In this document: in pieces, positions 12,501 to 25,200 of the stretch
Layout: each line of letters opens with the position of its first letter
Numbering within the stretch: position 1 is the stretch's first letter
NCBI RefSeq assembly: GCF_964355755.1
Contig: NC_092676.1
Location: 7,732,288 to 7,796,287 of the forward strand
Length of the DNA: 64,000 bases
From: Antedon mediterranea
Taxonomy: Eukaryota > Echinodermata > Crinoidea > Comatulida > Antedonidae
Direction: 5' to 3'
Made by a program: the position numbers and the translations under genes
The notes under the pieces: generated by a model
Databases searched by the model: none
Told to the model about the DNA's origin: nothing
Seen by the model: the letters and a program-made list of their open reading frames with translations, nothing else

Positions 12501-15500
12501 AAAAATATCAAATATAGCAACAGCTTTGCAGCAGCTACAGGTAGCAGCTATATATAGCAGTTGATATACATTGGCAGCATTTGATACTAATACCTATTTT
12601 GATACTAAATTTACCTATTTTGATACATGTACATTTCCAGCATTTGATAGTTGCAATATTTGATATTAATTATGCTTTATAGCTGCTATTTTGATTGTTG
12701 CAATATTTGATATCAATTTCTTTTCATAGCAGCAATATCTGATAGTTGCTATATTTGATAGTTGCTATATTTGATAGTTGCTATATTTGATATAAATTTT
12801 GCTTCATAGCAGTCTGTATTTAGACAGATGTAGCTGCTATATTTGATAAATCAGTCTCAATCATTGATATGACCAATATTGCGCCTTCCTCAGAGAAACA
12901 AGGTTTGATCATCAGTGTGCTGATCACGGTACTGTACAATGATGCTGCATTGTTGTAGTTGGCATATCTTCTCATTTTTCACTTAGCGCCATTAAATCAG
13001 TGTTGTAATGGCTATGAGCGTTCACTGACTAAACACAGAGCCTCAGTGACTAAACACAGAGCCTCAGAGCTTAAGGGGCTCAGAGCAACTACCCAGCATG
13101 TTGGATGGCTCTAGAAGTGCTAAACCAGAGGCCCTTACCCTCTGTGTTACGCCACTTAACTGCATAAAATCATTTCTCACCTGTATATTGATATTTCTAA
13201 TGTGTTTTCTTCTGTTTCTACATCTGATTGTACTATTCCTTGTGGAGTAACCTTTAGAGAAACCTTGCCTAGCTTGGTGCCTTTGGCCTACAAATAAAGT
13301 GATCAACATATAAAATTATAAATCATTTTGTTCACCTATCACTTTTCCAAATTAATACTAGTTCAGGTAAATTGCAAGTAGATGGTTGGCTTGGGAATTG
13401 GGCTACTTTGCAATGTTTCTTTTGGTCCTGGATAACCCATAACAAGTCCTCACTCTTGATGGAGCTGCTTTCAGTCTCATGGAGATGCTCATAATGGATG
13501 TTCTTGGTGGAGTCTGCTCTCAATGAAGTTGCTCTCAGGAAGCTGCTCTTGATGAACCTCCTCTCAATGGAGCCACTCTCAATAGAGTTGATCTCTTGAT
13601 GGAGACACTCTCAATAGAGCTGATCTCTTATGATGGAGACGCTCTCAGTAGAGCTGATCTCTTGATGGAGCTGAACTCTCGATGGAGCTAAACTCTTGAT
13701 GGAGCTGATCTCTTGATGGAGCTGAAGTCTCGACGGAGCTGCTCTCGATGGAGCTGATCTCTTGATGGAGCGGAAGTCTCGATGAAGCTGATCTCTTGAT
13801 GGAGCTGGTCTCAAGGAGCTGATCTTTTGATGGAGCTGCTCCTATAGAGCTGCCCTAATTGGATCTGAAAGATCTGTTGATTGAGCTGCTCTAAATGATC
13901 TGTTGATTGAGCTGCTCTACAGTAAATGATCTCTTGATTGAGCTGCTCTACTAAATGATCTCTTGATTGAGCTGCTCTAAATGATCTCTTTATTGAGCTG
14001 CTCTAAATGATCTCTTTATTGAGCTGCTCTAAATGATCTCTTGATTGAGCTGCTCTACTAAATGATCTCTTGATTGAGCTGCTCTAAATGATCTCTTGAT
14101 TGAGCTGCTCTAAATGATCTCTTTATTGAGCTGCTCTAAATGATCTCTTTATTGAGCTGCTCTAAATGATCTCTTTATTGAGCTGCTCTAAATGATCTCT
14201 TGATTGAGCTGCTCTAAATGATCTCTAGATTGAGCTGCTCTAAATGATCTCTAGATTGAGCTGCTCTAAATGATCTTTTGATTGAGCTGCTCTAAAATGA
14301 TCTGTTGATGGAGCTGCTCTAAATGATCTGTTGATTGAGCTGCTCTAAATGATCTGTTGATTGAGCTGCTCTAAATGATCTGTTGATTGAGCTGCTCTAA
14401 ATGATCTCTTGATTGAGCTGCTTTAAAATGATCTCTTAATTGAGCTGCTCTAAATGGTCTCTTGATGGAGCTGCTCTAAATGATCTCTTGATGGAGCTGC
14501 TCTCAATAGAGCTGAATGATCTCTTGATTGAGTGGTTCTCAATGGAGCTGCTCTTGATGGAGCTGATGCCATTCTTGTGAACAGTTTGTAAAATCATAGA
14601 TTTACTAGATTAGATCTCTGCTTTACATTGTTTAAATAAAGTATTCCATCATGCTTAAAACTGTAAATATTTTTCATTACCTGATTTACAATTCTTTTGA
14701 CCGCTTCAGCAGTACAGCTCTCATCATTAGCTTTGTCAACCAATGACATTCCAATGTACTTCACATAGAATGTGATACCTTCTACAACAGGTTCTTTTGC
14801 CTTTTCCCAATCATCCTGAAATTCTACAAAACCAAAAGCAAGCAACACAATTAAACAGACTAGGAGCAACAAATGAGTGAAAGAATGGAAAGGACAAATA
14901 TTGAATGTTTACGCATTGGATTGTGAGAATATTTCATGATCTCCGCTCCGACTCGTTAAAAATAGAGAAGTCAATTTTTCAAAAAAGACACCTACTTTTA
15001 TTCAATTTACCATTAAATCATTGTCGAATGCTACAGTAAGCTTGGAAGCTCGGCCACTAAAAAAGACAGCGCTGCAACTTTAAACTAAAGTAGAACAGTT
15101 ACATAGACAGCGCATACAATTTTCGAACGCGTTCAGTCAACAACGTCGCTTGGCAAAAATTCTCAAAATGTTTTAGAATTAGAGGGCGTTAATTATCACC
15201 ATTAGGTTTGATATAATTGATATTTCCATAAGTAACATTTGATTAAAAATACAGTAAGATAGATAATAAATTCAAATATTTATTAGATTATTATTTGTGA
15301 AAATAGAAGGCAAAAATATCGAGTATTATAGAAAGTTGCTATAGGCAAGGGATTAGCCAGTTGCTATAGGCAAGGGATTAAGATTTAAAATAATAAAAAT
15401 AGGTTAAAGTTGAACATCACATCCAGGTCACTGTATATGGACTGTCAAGAAAACTATTAAATAGAGCTTAAAAGCAAGGTCAAAATGCTGGCACAATTTC

Positions 15501-18347
15501 CACTGAGATTCACAGCCAGCTTATCAAAGCTAGTGGGTATTGTATCATTAAAACAAAATCAGTGAGGTAACCTAGAATTTATTGAGCATTTTATTTAAAT
15601 AAAGATGGAATGTTTGGTTTGACCTCTCTAGAGCAATTTTGTGACTTTAAAGTGGAAGTGTACTCTGTGCTATTTCTTTCTGTTATTTACTTCAGTATAT
15701 ATTAATATTAGTAGGTACTGTACAAACAAAAAAATTCTTATAAAAACAATCAGTTCGTCAGAAACCAGAAAAATAAAAAAAATTGTTCAAAAATAATGAA
15801 AAAGCACTGCATATTTTTTTTCAGCAGTTTACTAGGTGGTTCTCCTCAATCTACGATGGACAAAAAAGATATTAGTTGTAAAGGTCACGTTATCATGTTA
15901 CGTCACGCCTCCTCTCGCTTCTACAGCATGCCATGCTCGACGAGGAGCTGGCGAGACACACGTTATGTTATCATTCAAGAATATGGTTGAGTTTAAAAAA
16001 TTCCTCAACTTTTATTAACTTCTTTTAGCAAAATAACTGTGGGTGAATGTTTATTTATACCGTAAAATAAATTAGTGATGCCATTTAATAAAGTTGAAAA
16101 TATGATTTCAAAATAGTCTTTAATTGTAATGGTAGTGTATGTATTTATCAGGCTAATCCACCCTAGATCATGTGTGGCTTAAAAATAGAAAAACAGGGGG
16201 TATGTAGTAGGTGTGTCTCAAAAGGGTGAAAACTGAATTCTGATTGGCTGTACTGTGAATCATATTTTTTTGCCAAATTATTGTATTCTTGTTCAGTAAT
16301 TTTTCTTCTGATTTTTTATTTCTTAAGGTATTTATAGGCTAATAGAAAATATAATAAAATAAAATCATAATTGTTGAATTTAATTTTAAATACCGTAGAT
16401 ACTTTATGCTCTGCATGTGCAGTAAGCAAGATTGATGTAACAATTAATTCAAAGTAAAACATAATTATTAATATATACACCAAGTATTTGATTTATTAAA
16501 GCGGGAAAATTATGCCTTTTTTTCAGTTGATTTACTTAATAAATTTAATTCAAGTGAGAAAATTATGCCTTTTTGTCATTTTTGGCCCTTGTTTTTTTTT
16601 TAAATAATTTCCAGAACTGATTTATATTTTCATTTTCTTTGAATGATTTTAAAAAACAATAAAATAATCAGTTGATTGACTTAATAAACAAATTTAAGTG
16701 AGAAAATTATGCATTTTTGTCATTTAAAAAAAAATAATAATTTCCAGAACTGATTTATATTTCATTTTCTTTGAATGATTTTAAACAACAATGAAATAAT
16801 CAGTTGATTTACTTAATAAATAAAATAATATCATATCCTTATACATGAATAAACATTTACAAATAGGCATCTGTTGTTAATATTCAAAATTTCTTATACA
16901 TGACGTATTATCATCAGACTACAGTCACACCATACTGTCTGAGTCAGAGAGAGGTTATTCAGGGGACAATTAGATAATTGTATTAAAGTAATAGTATGAC
17001 ACAATTGTGCAAGAAAACCTTTTATTTGGGACTTGGCTATTGTACTTTTTTGTATTCTTTTTGTGCTGAGAATCGAGTACCCTGGATGAATAATGGTTAC
17101 ATCTAAAGTCATATAACTTGCGTTTATGTATTTTAAACATTTTTAATTGCATTTGTTTTAGCATTCATTCATTCATTCTTAAATAAACAATGTTTCAGTT
17201 TTTTAATTGTTAGCTAAAAAATGGTTTAATTATTTAGCCAAATTGGTCTTAATTACTGTACATTCTTCTTTTTTTTAAATAATCAAAAATTGGTAAAATA
17301 TAACAAATTGCAATAAATGCCTATTATTAAATATTATTTGATAATTTTAATAAATATTATAATTATATAAACTATTAATTAATAATACTATTTTAAATTA
17401 TAGAATTATTACTAAAAAATACATTCATTGACATTAATAATAATACCATATTCTATAATAAATCATTAAAAAAATATTTATAATTATTAAATTAACAACT
17501 TTACATTTAATTTGTTTAATTTATTATCAGAGTAAAAACGATTAAATATGTTTATTATTTAATTATATAACTATTTCTTAATTTTTAATAATAAATACTA
17601 TTTAATAATATGTTATTATTACTAAAAAAAATATATTGTCATAAATGTAAATAAATATTAATATAATTATAATAAATCATTAAAATATTGATAATTATTA
17701 TTTAATTAATATTTTACATTTGATATATATTATTATCAGAATAAAAACAATTAAATATGTTTATAAATAATAAAATACTAAAACTGTGCAACTAATTCTA
17801 TGTAAAGTGTGAATTTTCATTTCTCAGTGAATGTCTATTTATAAACACGCCCATTTAATATAAACACACTTTACTACTATCGTACGATATGACGGTCGCC
17901 TGAGTCAAACGCCATACATAGATGTTTTTATGAATGAACCCAGCTCAATTTGATTTTAAATAACATAATTATATTTCTATGAGTTTATACATGTTAACAA
18001 CCAAAATAAAGATTAAATCTATCATTTTGGGGCGAATTATCTGACAAAAAAAACGTTTGCGCGCGGCGGCGGGAGGATCACGCCACCACAAAATCGACCA
18101 ACCGGAATACACGTGATCATTTCTAAACCAAAACATTGAACATGTTTCAATAAAATGTCGAGATATCGCACGTAATACTCACTAAAAACGATACCATTAC
18201 TTTCTTACATGTGTACTTACTTCTATGTCTCGATTTTCCGAAACGATTTTTCATCATTTTCGGCACAAAATTCTGTTGGAAACAACAATCGCGATTATCG
18301 TTCAACGACGACGTAGTAAAAAGCGATCTTGCTGATGAAGAATTCAT
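6596..18347 (-). CDS. LDLRAP1: Low-density lipoprotein receptor adapter protein 1 (ARH) homologue, 7 coding exons
   Basis: Cytoplasmic adaptor linking NPxY-type receptor tails (LDL receptor family) to clathrin and AP-2. Exons on the minus strand: 18347-18221, 14823-14681, 13287-13181, 10743-10629, 9493-9361, 7489-7337, 6768-6596. Phases close exactly and give 316 aa, near the 308 aa of human. The junction of exons 1 and 2 reads RHRKFQDDW, matching the RHRK/ENW segment before the human PTB domain. The PTB fold runs about residues 48-180: VKYIGMSLVDK, AVKRIV, KVSLKVTPQGIV, RISYCTADKSNEKVF, LHAYLCTKRK and the C-terminal helix AHSFNIAFERW. The tail is Pro/Ser-rich. The human clathrin box LLDLE aligns with a degenerate MLELQ in exon 5. 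An in-frame ATG also occurs at 18404, and 18347 is chosen for length. The stop at 6596 lies just after a plausible donor (6605), so the extreme C-terminus could differ. The family call is firm; the tail is less sure. Confidence 0.9.
6949..7119. mobile_element. MITE with 'gcagtggcgtaac' ends
   Basis: Inverted ends gcagtggcgtaacg and cttacgccactgc, flanked by 'actata' on both sides as a likely target duplication. The interior has 'gggtttagccagggagcgct'. Related sequences are at 13003-13160, 22475-22625, 26430-26515 and 48716-48843. Confidence 0.8.
7733..7911. mobile_element. MITE with about 50-bp inverted repeats rich in 'acgcaacgcaag'
   Basis: The left arm ('cctggttcccactag', 'aacgcaaggacgtaa') pairs with the right arm ('acgtccttgtgttgcgt', 'ctagtggaaaccacgc'). 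The inner arms 'caatgacaagcga' and 'tcgcttgtgattgg' also pair. It is in LDLRAP1 intron 5. Confidence 0.85.
8870..9090. repeat. Dispersed repeat pair, copy 1
   Basis: Shares with 14955-15170, in the same order, 'aaaaatagagcagtcaat', 'cacctacttttactcaattt', 'gcctgggaagctaggcca', 'aaaaggcagtgctccaac', 'cagtcaacaacatc' and 'catggcaaaaattctc'. The likely source is a mobile element of unknown class. Confidence 0.75.
12500..12880. repeat. Degenerate 'gatagttgctatattt' repeat in LDLRAP1 intron 3
   Basis: Irregular repeats of a 16-base motif mixed with 'gcagctatatatagcag' and 'tttgatactaa' words. It is flanked by 'gcgcaatattggtcatatc' near 12470 and its reverse complement near 12880, so the tract may be the inside of one inverted-repeat element. 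Confidence 0.8.
13003..13160. mobile_element. 'gtggcgtaac' family MITE, diverged copy
   Basis: Contains 'ggctatgagcgttcactg' and 'gttacgccactt', matching the reverse orientation of 6949-7119. It has an internal duplication of 'gactaaacacagagcctcag'. It lies 20 bp from LDLRAP1 exon 3. Confidence 0.65.
13430..14575. repeat. 26-bp minisatellite in LDLRAP1 intron 2
   Basis: Tandem units around gagctgctctaaatgatctc plus ttgatt. From about 13830 the units are regular at 26 bp with single-base variants (ctttatt, ctagatt, ctgttgatt). The left part (13430-13830) is a diverged version with 'gagctgatctcttgatg' units. It ends about 105 bases from exon 2 (14681). Confidence 0.95.
14955..15172. repeat. 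Dispersed repeat pair, copy 2
   Basis: Diverged partner of 8870-9090 in the same orientation; it keeps 'gcttggaagctcggccacta' and 'ttggcaaaaattctc'. It is in LDLRAP1 intron 1. Confidence 0.75.
16500..16830. repeat. Short tandem duplication (about 170-bp units) in LDLRAP1 intron 1
   Basis: 'gagaaaattatgc', 'aatttccagaactgattt' and 'aatcagttgatttacttaa' recur two to three times in the same order, with small indels. Confidence 0.75.
17280..17790. repeat. Extreme AT-rich stretch (low complexity)
   Basis: Over 500 bases made almost entirely of A and T, with many 'ttattaataa'-type words. It lies in LDLRAP1 intron 1, upstream of the first coding exon in genome order. No gene is seen in it. Confidence 0.8.
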
Positions 18348-18600
18348 AGTATGCGAGTTCAAGAGGGCGAACGGTTTTCGGTTATGTAAACAAACAGACC
18401 ACACACAATTCCAACAAGGCGAAGGTACGCACTCAATGTCGCGGCGTACCGTATGCTAATGAACGGCTTTTTGTCCAAACACACCGAGCGGATAATCTAC
18501 GCTCATTGACAAATTTCCTTATTTGGGAAGTTCGAGGGCGTGAACTAGACGCGGCTTACTACAATTGGCTCTCGGCCAAGTGAGTGCAGTATTAATATTA
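18347..18600 (-). promoter_or_regulatory. LDLRAP1: Probable LDLRAP1 promoter and 5' UTR
   Basis: This stretch is clearly richer in CpG than its surroundings and lies directly upstream of the LDLRAP1 start. GAGGGCG occurs at 18363-18369 and 18534-18540. From 18600 to 19850 I see no gene; the stretch holds the diverged MITE at 19329-19740 and the PEBP1 3' flank. Confidence 0.4.
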
Positions 18601-19328
18601 CATACACATTTCTATTGATTTTTGTGTATGTATCTACAATCATTATTTTGATGTGAATAAATTACTTTTTTTGGTTTTATCAATGAAGTAAGAGACATCA
18701 TGCATTCATATTTACTATACTATAAATTAATACATATAATTTTTAATTCTTATTACTTTTGTATTTATTCTTTACTCCATGGTTAATCTTAATATTGTAT
18801 AAAATAAATGAATTGAATTGAATAAATAAATAAATCTAAACATTTTCAATTTTATAACAATATAAAACTCGACAAAAATTTGGCAAGCCACCATTGGCAT
18901 TATTCATTATTTCAAATTTTATAAAATTCAAAAGAAATAAAGTTTGAAATATTGAATCATAATGGCTTGGCTCATTTTGTTGTTGTGTTCTCATATCAAA
19001 CTATACTAATCACTAAAGAATGCCAGAGAGTGCTATATTATGAAAAGTCCTACTGTACTATTTACTTGGTAGGCCAAATGCCTTAGGCACTAGAGGTGTG
19101 TTCACATGGTAAGTTGTGGTTACCACCTAAGTAGCATGCATGTGTGACTTATTTGTTTACCTCAATGTAAAAATGGTTTCCATGCTTCATTTTCTTGAAA
19201 GTGAGCAATAAAGACCAATAATAAGGTCTATTCATAAATAAAGCACGGACTATGTGTTTATTTTAATTACAACTATCATCATATTACCTTTGTTGGATAG
19301 AATGTTGTGGTTTTTATACTGTTGCTAG

Positions 19329-19740
19329 TTAAAAGATGTATATTGTAGGCCGAAAACATGAACAATGAAAATTAATTAAATCAGACTTTGAATAGGTTAC
19401 TTTGTAGTTTTATTCAAGTTAATCACTTCCTTAGAAAAAAAGCGAGGAAAAAATGTTTCCACTAAAAACGACAAAATAAATGGTTAAATTCTATTCTTTT
19501 GAATTTTTATAGTATATCTATTTTTTTTTTTATATTTCATGCCAGTTTCAAATGGTATTTCCTTTTTTTATATTACTATGGACAATAAAATAATATCAGT
19601 AAAAAAATCCCATTGGCTGGTTTTTCAGGTAAATACATTTTTTCCGATTTAATTTTTGGTCAATGTGGATAACTACCATATTATGTGACATTAAATTTTT
19701 GTAAGAATTATTTTTTTAGGTGGACAATACCTTTTTAAAG
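19329..19740. mobile_element. MITE family 'aagatgtattgtcc', copy c
   Basis: Ends 'agatgtatattgtagg' and 'gtggacaatacctttttaa', with interior 'tttggtcaatgtggataac'. A central insertion makes it longer than the other copies. A further partial copy occupies about 20200-20480 in PEBP1 intron 2. Confidence 0.75.
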
Positions 19741-19861
19741 TGTACATTTTCAAGGCATTTTCAGACATGATTCATTTTCATTTCATTTATTTATCTTTGC
19801 GCAAAAAAAACATTTTATTTCAAAGAGTATATTGCTCAGAAAGTCAGAAACTGCTGTAAAT

Positions 19862-21275
19862 TTAGTTATTTTGAAACTCTTTATAAAGTTTCGAAACGTA
19901 TTCATCAAATTCCGCTTGAAAGAAATTAGCAGCTACGGGTTCTCCGAGTGCGTTAGATTTGGCAAAATTACGTACGTTCCAGCTTGCTCGGGTATCTGGA
20001 TGTTTTCTACGCTTAGCTTCTGTTGGAACTAGCTTTCCTTGTTGTTTGTAAACGATCAGCACATATCTGTGTAAGCCTGCCAGAATAACGAAAAAAACAG
20101 AAAATTAAAAACGTCTAGTCTTAATAAATAAAATATATTTATACTTTAATCAGTTGTAATATCATTTCTATTTTATAAAAGATGAAATAAAAAAAAAATA
20201 AATAAAATTAAGATCAATAAGACTTCAAATAGGCCATTTAATCAAATGAATCACCTCCATAAACAAAATTACAGATGTTTTCAGAATAAAATAAACGGTT
20301 TAATTCAAACAAAAAACCCCCATTGACTTTTTTTTTCTTTAAATTACAGATTTTTAGGTAAACAATTAATTTTTTTTTTAGTGTCACCATTATGTGACAT
20401 TAAAATGGCATATTTAACAAAAGCATTAAATTAAAATTTAAAAAAAAATTTTTTTTTTTTTTTCAGGTGTACAATCATTTACATTATAATACCATATATA
20501 CAGAAAATGTTGTTGCTCTGAGACAAAAATAAAATTCAATGCAAAGCAAAAATCTCATGACCAAATATTATAATGTTGTATACCTGTGTCCTGTGGGGGT
20601 CCAGCTCCAATATATTCAGACCAGGTCTCCCCTTTAGTTACATCATTCCCAGGTACATTCACCACCATCCAATGGTGCCACTCTCTGAATTTTGGATCTT
20701 TTCGACTTGGCGCATCAGGGTCAGTCATTATAATCGTATAAAGTGCACCATCTTCAGCTATCCAGTTGAGGTGAGTTGGTGGATTTTGCACCTGATATTA
20801 AAAGTAATATAGTACAGGTTTACGTAATTTAAAATGTTGTTTCTAGTCTAACTTTTATTTTTTACTTCGTTATCTGCATTAAATCATAAATTAAACGTAA
20901 ATATTTTACATAATTGCAGTGTGCCAAAAATTGTTTGGATTTTGCAGTGTGCGAAGTAAATATTCCCCCCCCCCCCCCCCCCGCCAAAAAAAAGATATAC
21001 ATTACTATTATGAAGGCACACCTTAAATTCTGTGGTAATTAATCATTTTTAAAACTTCTTCAAAGTGTGATTTATTTTGTTGGTGTTTCATTGCTACCCT
21101 AATGCATTCAATGTAGAGCATATATCAGGAAGTAGGATCACCTGTATATTTGCAAACTTACTTGTGTTGGGGTAAGAACTGTACCAAGGTCAACCACAAG
21201 TTCACCATATTTGACCTCAAGAATCTGAGCAGGAACCTTATCTAGAACATCAGGAACAACCTCATGCTTCTCCAT
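19862..21275 (-). CDS. PEBP1: Phosphatidylethanolamine-binding protein (PEBP1/RKIP-like), 3 exons
   Basis: Small cytosolic PEBP-fold protein. In animals PEBP1 binds phospholipid head groups and can inhibit Raf kinase. Exons: 21275-21162, 20791-20584, 20076-19862, which join in phase to give 178 aa (human 187). The start codon lies in MEKHEVVPD; the family hallmark TPTQ ends exon 1. The ligand-pocket signature DPDAPSR is at residues 62-68, followed by REWHHWMVVNVPGND. The second signature GLHR spans the exon 2/3 junction (108-111). The C-terminal helix reads FFQAEFDEYVSKLY. All pocket residues I know for the family are present. On the minus strand AATAAA occurs downstream of the stop near 19785-19815, a likely poly(A) signal. 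It sits between LDLRAP1 (same strand) and UPF0489 (opposite strand), with no functional link expected. Confidence 0.95.
20965..20982 (+). repeat. Homopolymer of 18 C
   Basis: A run of 18 cytosines in PEBP1 intron 1. A comparable run of 13 G is at 24923-24935 in the UPF0489 gene. Lengths are prone to sequencing error. Confidence 0.95.
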
Positions 21276-22298
21276 TGTAGATAATTAATTTCTGTGGTTA
21301 AAAAAAGGTTGGAATAGTTCTAATCTTAGATCACTTTCACCAAGATGGAGGTAAAAAAATAATTTTGCAAGAGTTGCTGGTGGCTATTTAACTGAGCTGA
21401 GATTGATTGGTTAAAACCCAGTATATTAAATTTAAGTAGACCAATGGTGAATGATTCTACAAATGACATGTAATTTATTTAACTAGTTAAATCATGCAAC
21501 TATAATACCAAAAGCTTACTTTATCAATTACAAATAAAAGCACTATTGTTGCATGCACCAGGGACTCTAAAAAGCATGTAAAACAACTGCTAGAATTCCG
21601 GTCGAGCGCCACCTATTACCAGCTAGGTACTCTGTTGCAAAAAAGGGGATTTCCCTTTCATTAATAATTGGAGCAAGCATTGGATTGGTGTGGTGGTAAA
21701 TGTATCTCTTTAAAAAATGCTGAAAAATTACAAATGCATGCCTGTCTACATAGTAGAAAATCACCAAGAGGTAACGCCATTGAATGTGCCTAAATAATAT
21801 CACATGTAATTATTGTAAACTAGCACGACCAACTTTACTTACTGCACCACCAGACAAGTTAGGCCTACTAGGCTAGGCCTATAGTATAGTAGGCATAGCT
21901 AGGCCTTAGTACTACTATAGGCCTATACTAGTAGTAGTAGAGTACTAGCTACTGTAGTAGGATACTCTATATATTATAGATAGGCAGTATAGAGGTTTAG
22001 GCCTAATCTACTATTAGTATTACTCCTGGGTTTACTGGCTGCAGCCAGCCCATCGTGACCAGAAAAAGTGTTTATTAGTGGCCATGTGTCAACAATTATT
22101 AAAATATGGCCTATATACTAGACCTAGATTGTTTTCATTCATTACAAAAAAGGATTTTAAATATATCTAGAAAAATATTTATAGGTCAAATATTTAAAAT
22201 GAGATCCATCAAGTCAAGCAATATACGCTGACATTTAATTGTGTATGCTTTCTCACACTTATCAATATCTTTAATGTGTGTTTACCTTTTTTCCGCAG
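21276..22298. other. Interval between PEBP1 and UPF0489: shared upstream region
   Basis: Holds the PEBP1 promoter (minus) and should hold the UPF0489 promoter and first exon, which I could not locate. From 21860 to 22030 there is a low-complexity tract of 'aggcctag', 'ctagtagtag' words. No other gene is seen. Confidence 0.5.
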
Positions 22299-25200
22299 GC
22301 TTTGCCACATATTTACCGTGCCATAGGATCCAGGCATCTTCCATTGGATGGAATGGTGATGGTACACTTTGATGCACACCCAGATCTTATGATTGCAACA
22401 GATATGAAATCTAATATTGTCTGCAACAAGCAAGCTCTGTTTGAGTAAGATGAGCTTGACCGACACTGTATGAGCAACCCATTGGCAACACCACCAGTGG
22501 GCGCAAAGGCCCCTGGTTTAGCACTCCTAACGGGCCAGCCAATGCTGGGTAGTTGCATTGGACTGCTCATGCTCTGTGGCCTATGGGTTTAGCCAGTGAG
22601 CGCTCATAGCCGTTATGTCACTGCTCTCCAGGCCACATCACATGCGTATCTGTCTAATAATATAATTAAAACATGCTTCTTAAATAATGTGTACTAATTA
22701 GTATGCTTTATATAATTATTATTTTGTTGTGAGGTAATTTCCCGATTGATCGTAATCAAAACGGTACTGGGTATGGTCTACTAGTTTTTCTGCTCCCAAC
22801 CAGTACATCCATTCATAGAAGCTTTGATGAAGTAAGCCTACCTGGTGGTGGCCATAGAACGGTCCCGAGATAACGACTATACTTCGGCTTTAGTCGATAG
22901 AAGATTGAATGAATTGTTAGAGATAGAGTATACGATGTTATGATTATGTGTAGATATGTGATTTGTTCTTTTTATTCCAATGATGTTATGTATTTAATAA
23001 ATTTGTTATATCAATTAATTAAATTATCGTAGATTGCATATTATGCGATGAATATTATTTAATACATTTTTGATATATTATTATTATTACATTAATAAAA
23101 AAAGATATTTGTTAGTATAAATTAAAAATATAGATATAAGGAAGAAAAGCAAAGAGATTATGGAGCGGCTGTACCAGAATATACAACATTAAGTATTGTA
23201 AAGTTAATATTATATTAAAAATTTAGGCGATCTTGTCAAAGGTCAAGCGCCTTCAGCCTGCCACGTTTCGATATTCAATATTGAACTTGCGGTTTATATT
23301 CCCTTATCTGAGAAGACACGTTCTACCACCAGAACCAGGTTTATGGGTAATCAGAAAAAAAAGAACCTTGACTGTTGCACCTGGTTATGCAAATTTTATT
23401 TGTTTTATAGGAGTTTATCTATTGAGAATTGGATAATGCCTGCCATGTTTGCAGGGCATCTGCAACATGTGGTTTGGGTGAAGCCACCCTGGGCCAATCA
23501 ACTAGAGGTTGGACAAACATCATTTCACATAGGAACACATGCAGAATCACAGAAAATAAGGTAACTCTATAAAGACACTAAGATTAAGAATGCTTTTTCC
23601 TCTAGAGTTTAACCACACAGGGGTGCATGCCATATAAAACACAGATGGTCTGGAGTATGAGTTTTGAATGGTTCTAGACAGTACAACCATAATTACGTAG
23701 CCATAACATCGGCAAGAGGCTCATTTGCTCCATGGTTCTGGTGGTAGAACGTGTCTTCTCAGATAAGGGAATATAAACCGCAAGTCTAGTGTACACATCT
23801 AGCTCATGTGCACTTTAAAAAACCTAGTACATCAAGTAGGGGGTTACCACAGTGTACAAGTACACGCACACACAGCCCCCGTCACACACTGGGCTCATTA
23901 TGTAATTGAGGCTGGACCATTTTAGAGGTGTTATCACTTGTTGGTCCCATCCTTCACTGAAATGTGTGTTAAGTCTATTTTTTTTAATGTACATCTTAGT
24001 GAGAAGTTGTATAAATAAATAAATGTACTCCAGAGATCTGGAAGAGGTATTACTCTATACGAAATTATTTTGTCATTTATGTAATCAATAAATTCTTAAT
24101 TTTAAGCAATTTATTTTCTAGAGTTACTTGGCCAGATTCATACTTCTTAAGCGATGTGCTCTTTGCAACAAAAGATGAACTGGAGAATGTGAAAGAAGTT
24201 AAAGTGAGCGTGGTCGACATGGAAACACCTCTTCTAAAGAGGGCGACATTTAAAGAACTTGAAAGAATCACTAAAGAAATAAATAAAAAACGAAATATTA
24301 AAAAACATCAAACTATAAGTCCTGTATCTGATGGTACTCAGAATGATCAAGCTGGTAACCAATCAAAATCTGTTACTGATACTCATACTCATAAGGTTTA
24401 TAGTGAAGACAAAAGTGAGAAAGAAATGATTAAGGATGCTGCCCTAAATATGTCTAACAAACCTCACTCTAGTCTGTCAAATAATATTTCATCAAAAACT
24501 CAATTCGAACAAACTTCAATTGTTGACGACAAATTTCATGACACAAACACCACAGAAAAGATGTTTGAGGTCATTTCGAAAGCAATAGAGGGCAGTAAGG
24601 CATATTTACTGGATATTGACTTGGACTTTTTCTCTACGAAAAATCCCTTTCGAGACATGTATACAGAGGTAAGTGAAATGTAAATTAAAACTACCAATTT
24701 TAAAATTGTTTATTGTCTAAAAGCATTTATCTGGGGGAGGCATTTATTTTTTTGGGTGTCATGGTAACATGTGAAATCAAATAAATACCCCCTAGATATG
24801 AAAAAATACAATTATAATTAATATCGAGACGTGATAAAATACAAAAACGCTTAGTAAATTGTGGATCATGTCAATCAATGAATTCTACTACAAATAGAAA
24901 TTTGTTGTAATACAATATTAGTGGGGGGGGGGGGGATTGGTTGTGATGGTTGAGAATTTGTTCAAAATGATTTTCTATTGTATTGGGGTGCGTCTATTCA
25001 AGGGAGGCGGTTATTTAAAGCGGGGCATTTATTCGAACAAATACAGTAAAACAATAGGTCCAGTGTGCACATCTTTCTGAACAGGGTGTTTACTTGGTGT
25101 GCTAATCCATATTGGCCTATGTTAAGAAGACGAATGATGACTGTCCAACAAGGTGTATGTAGCGTCTAGTCTAGTCCACATGTGCAACTATACCCCACTG

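Noticed and set aside
13430-14575. CRISPR-like regular repeats
   Set aside because: Units are directly tandem without unique spacers, in a eukaryotic intron.
15796-16018. Overlapping short plus-strand ORFs in LDLRAP1 intron 1
   Set aside because: Two frames overlap with no family signal; chance ORFs.
18211-18459. Plus-strand 82-codon ORF
   Set aside because: Antisense of the LDLRAP1 first coding exon and its 5' region.
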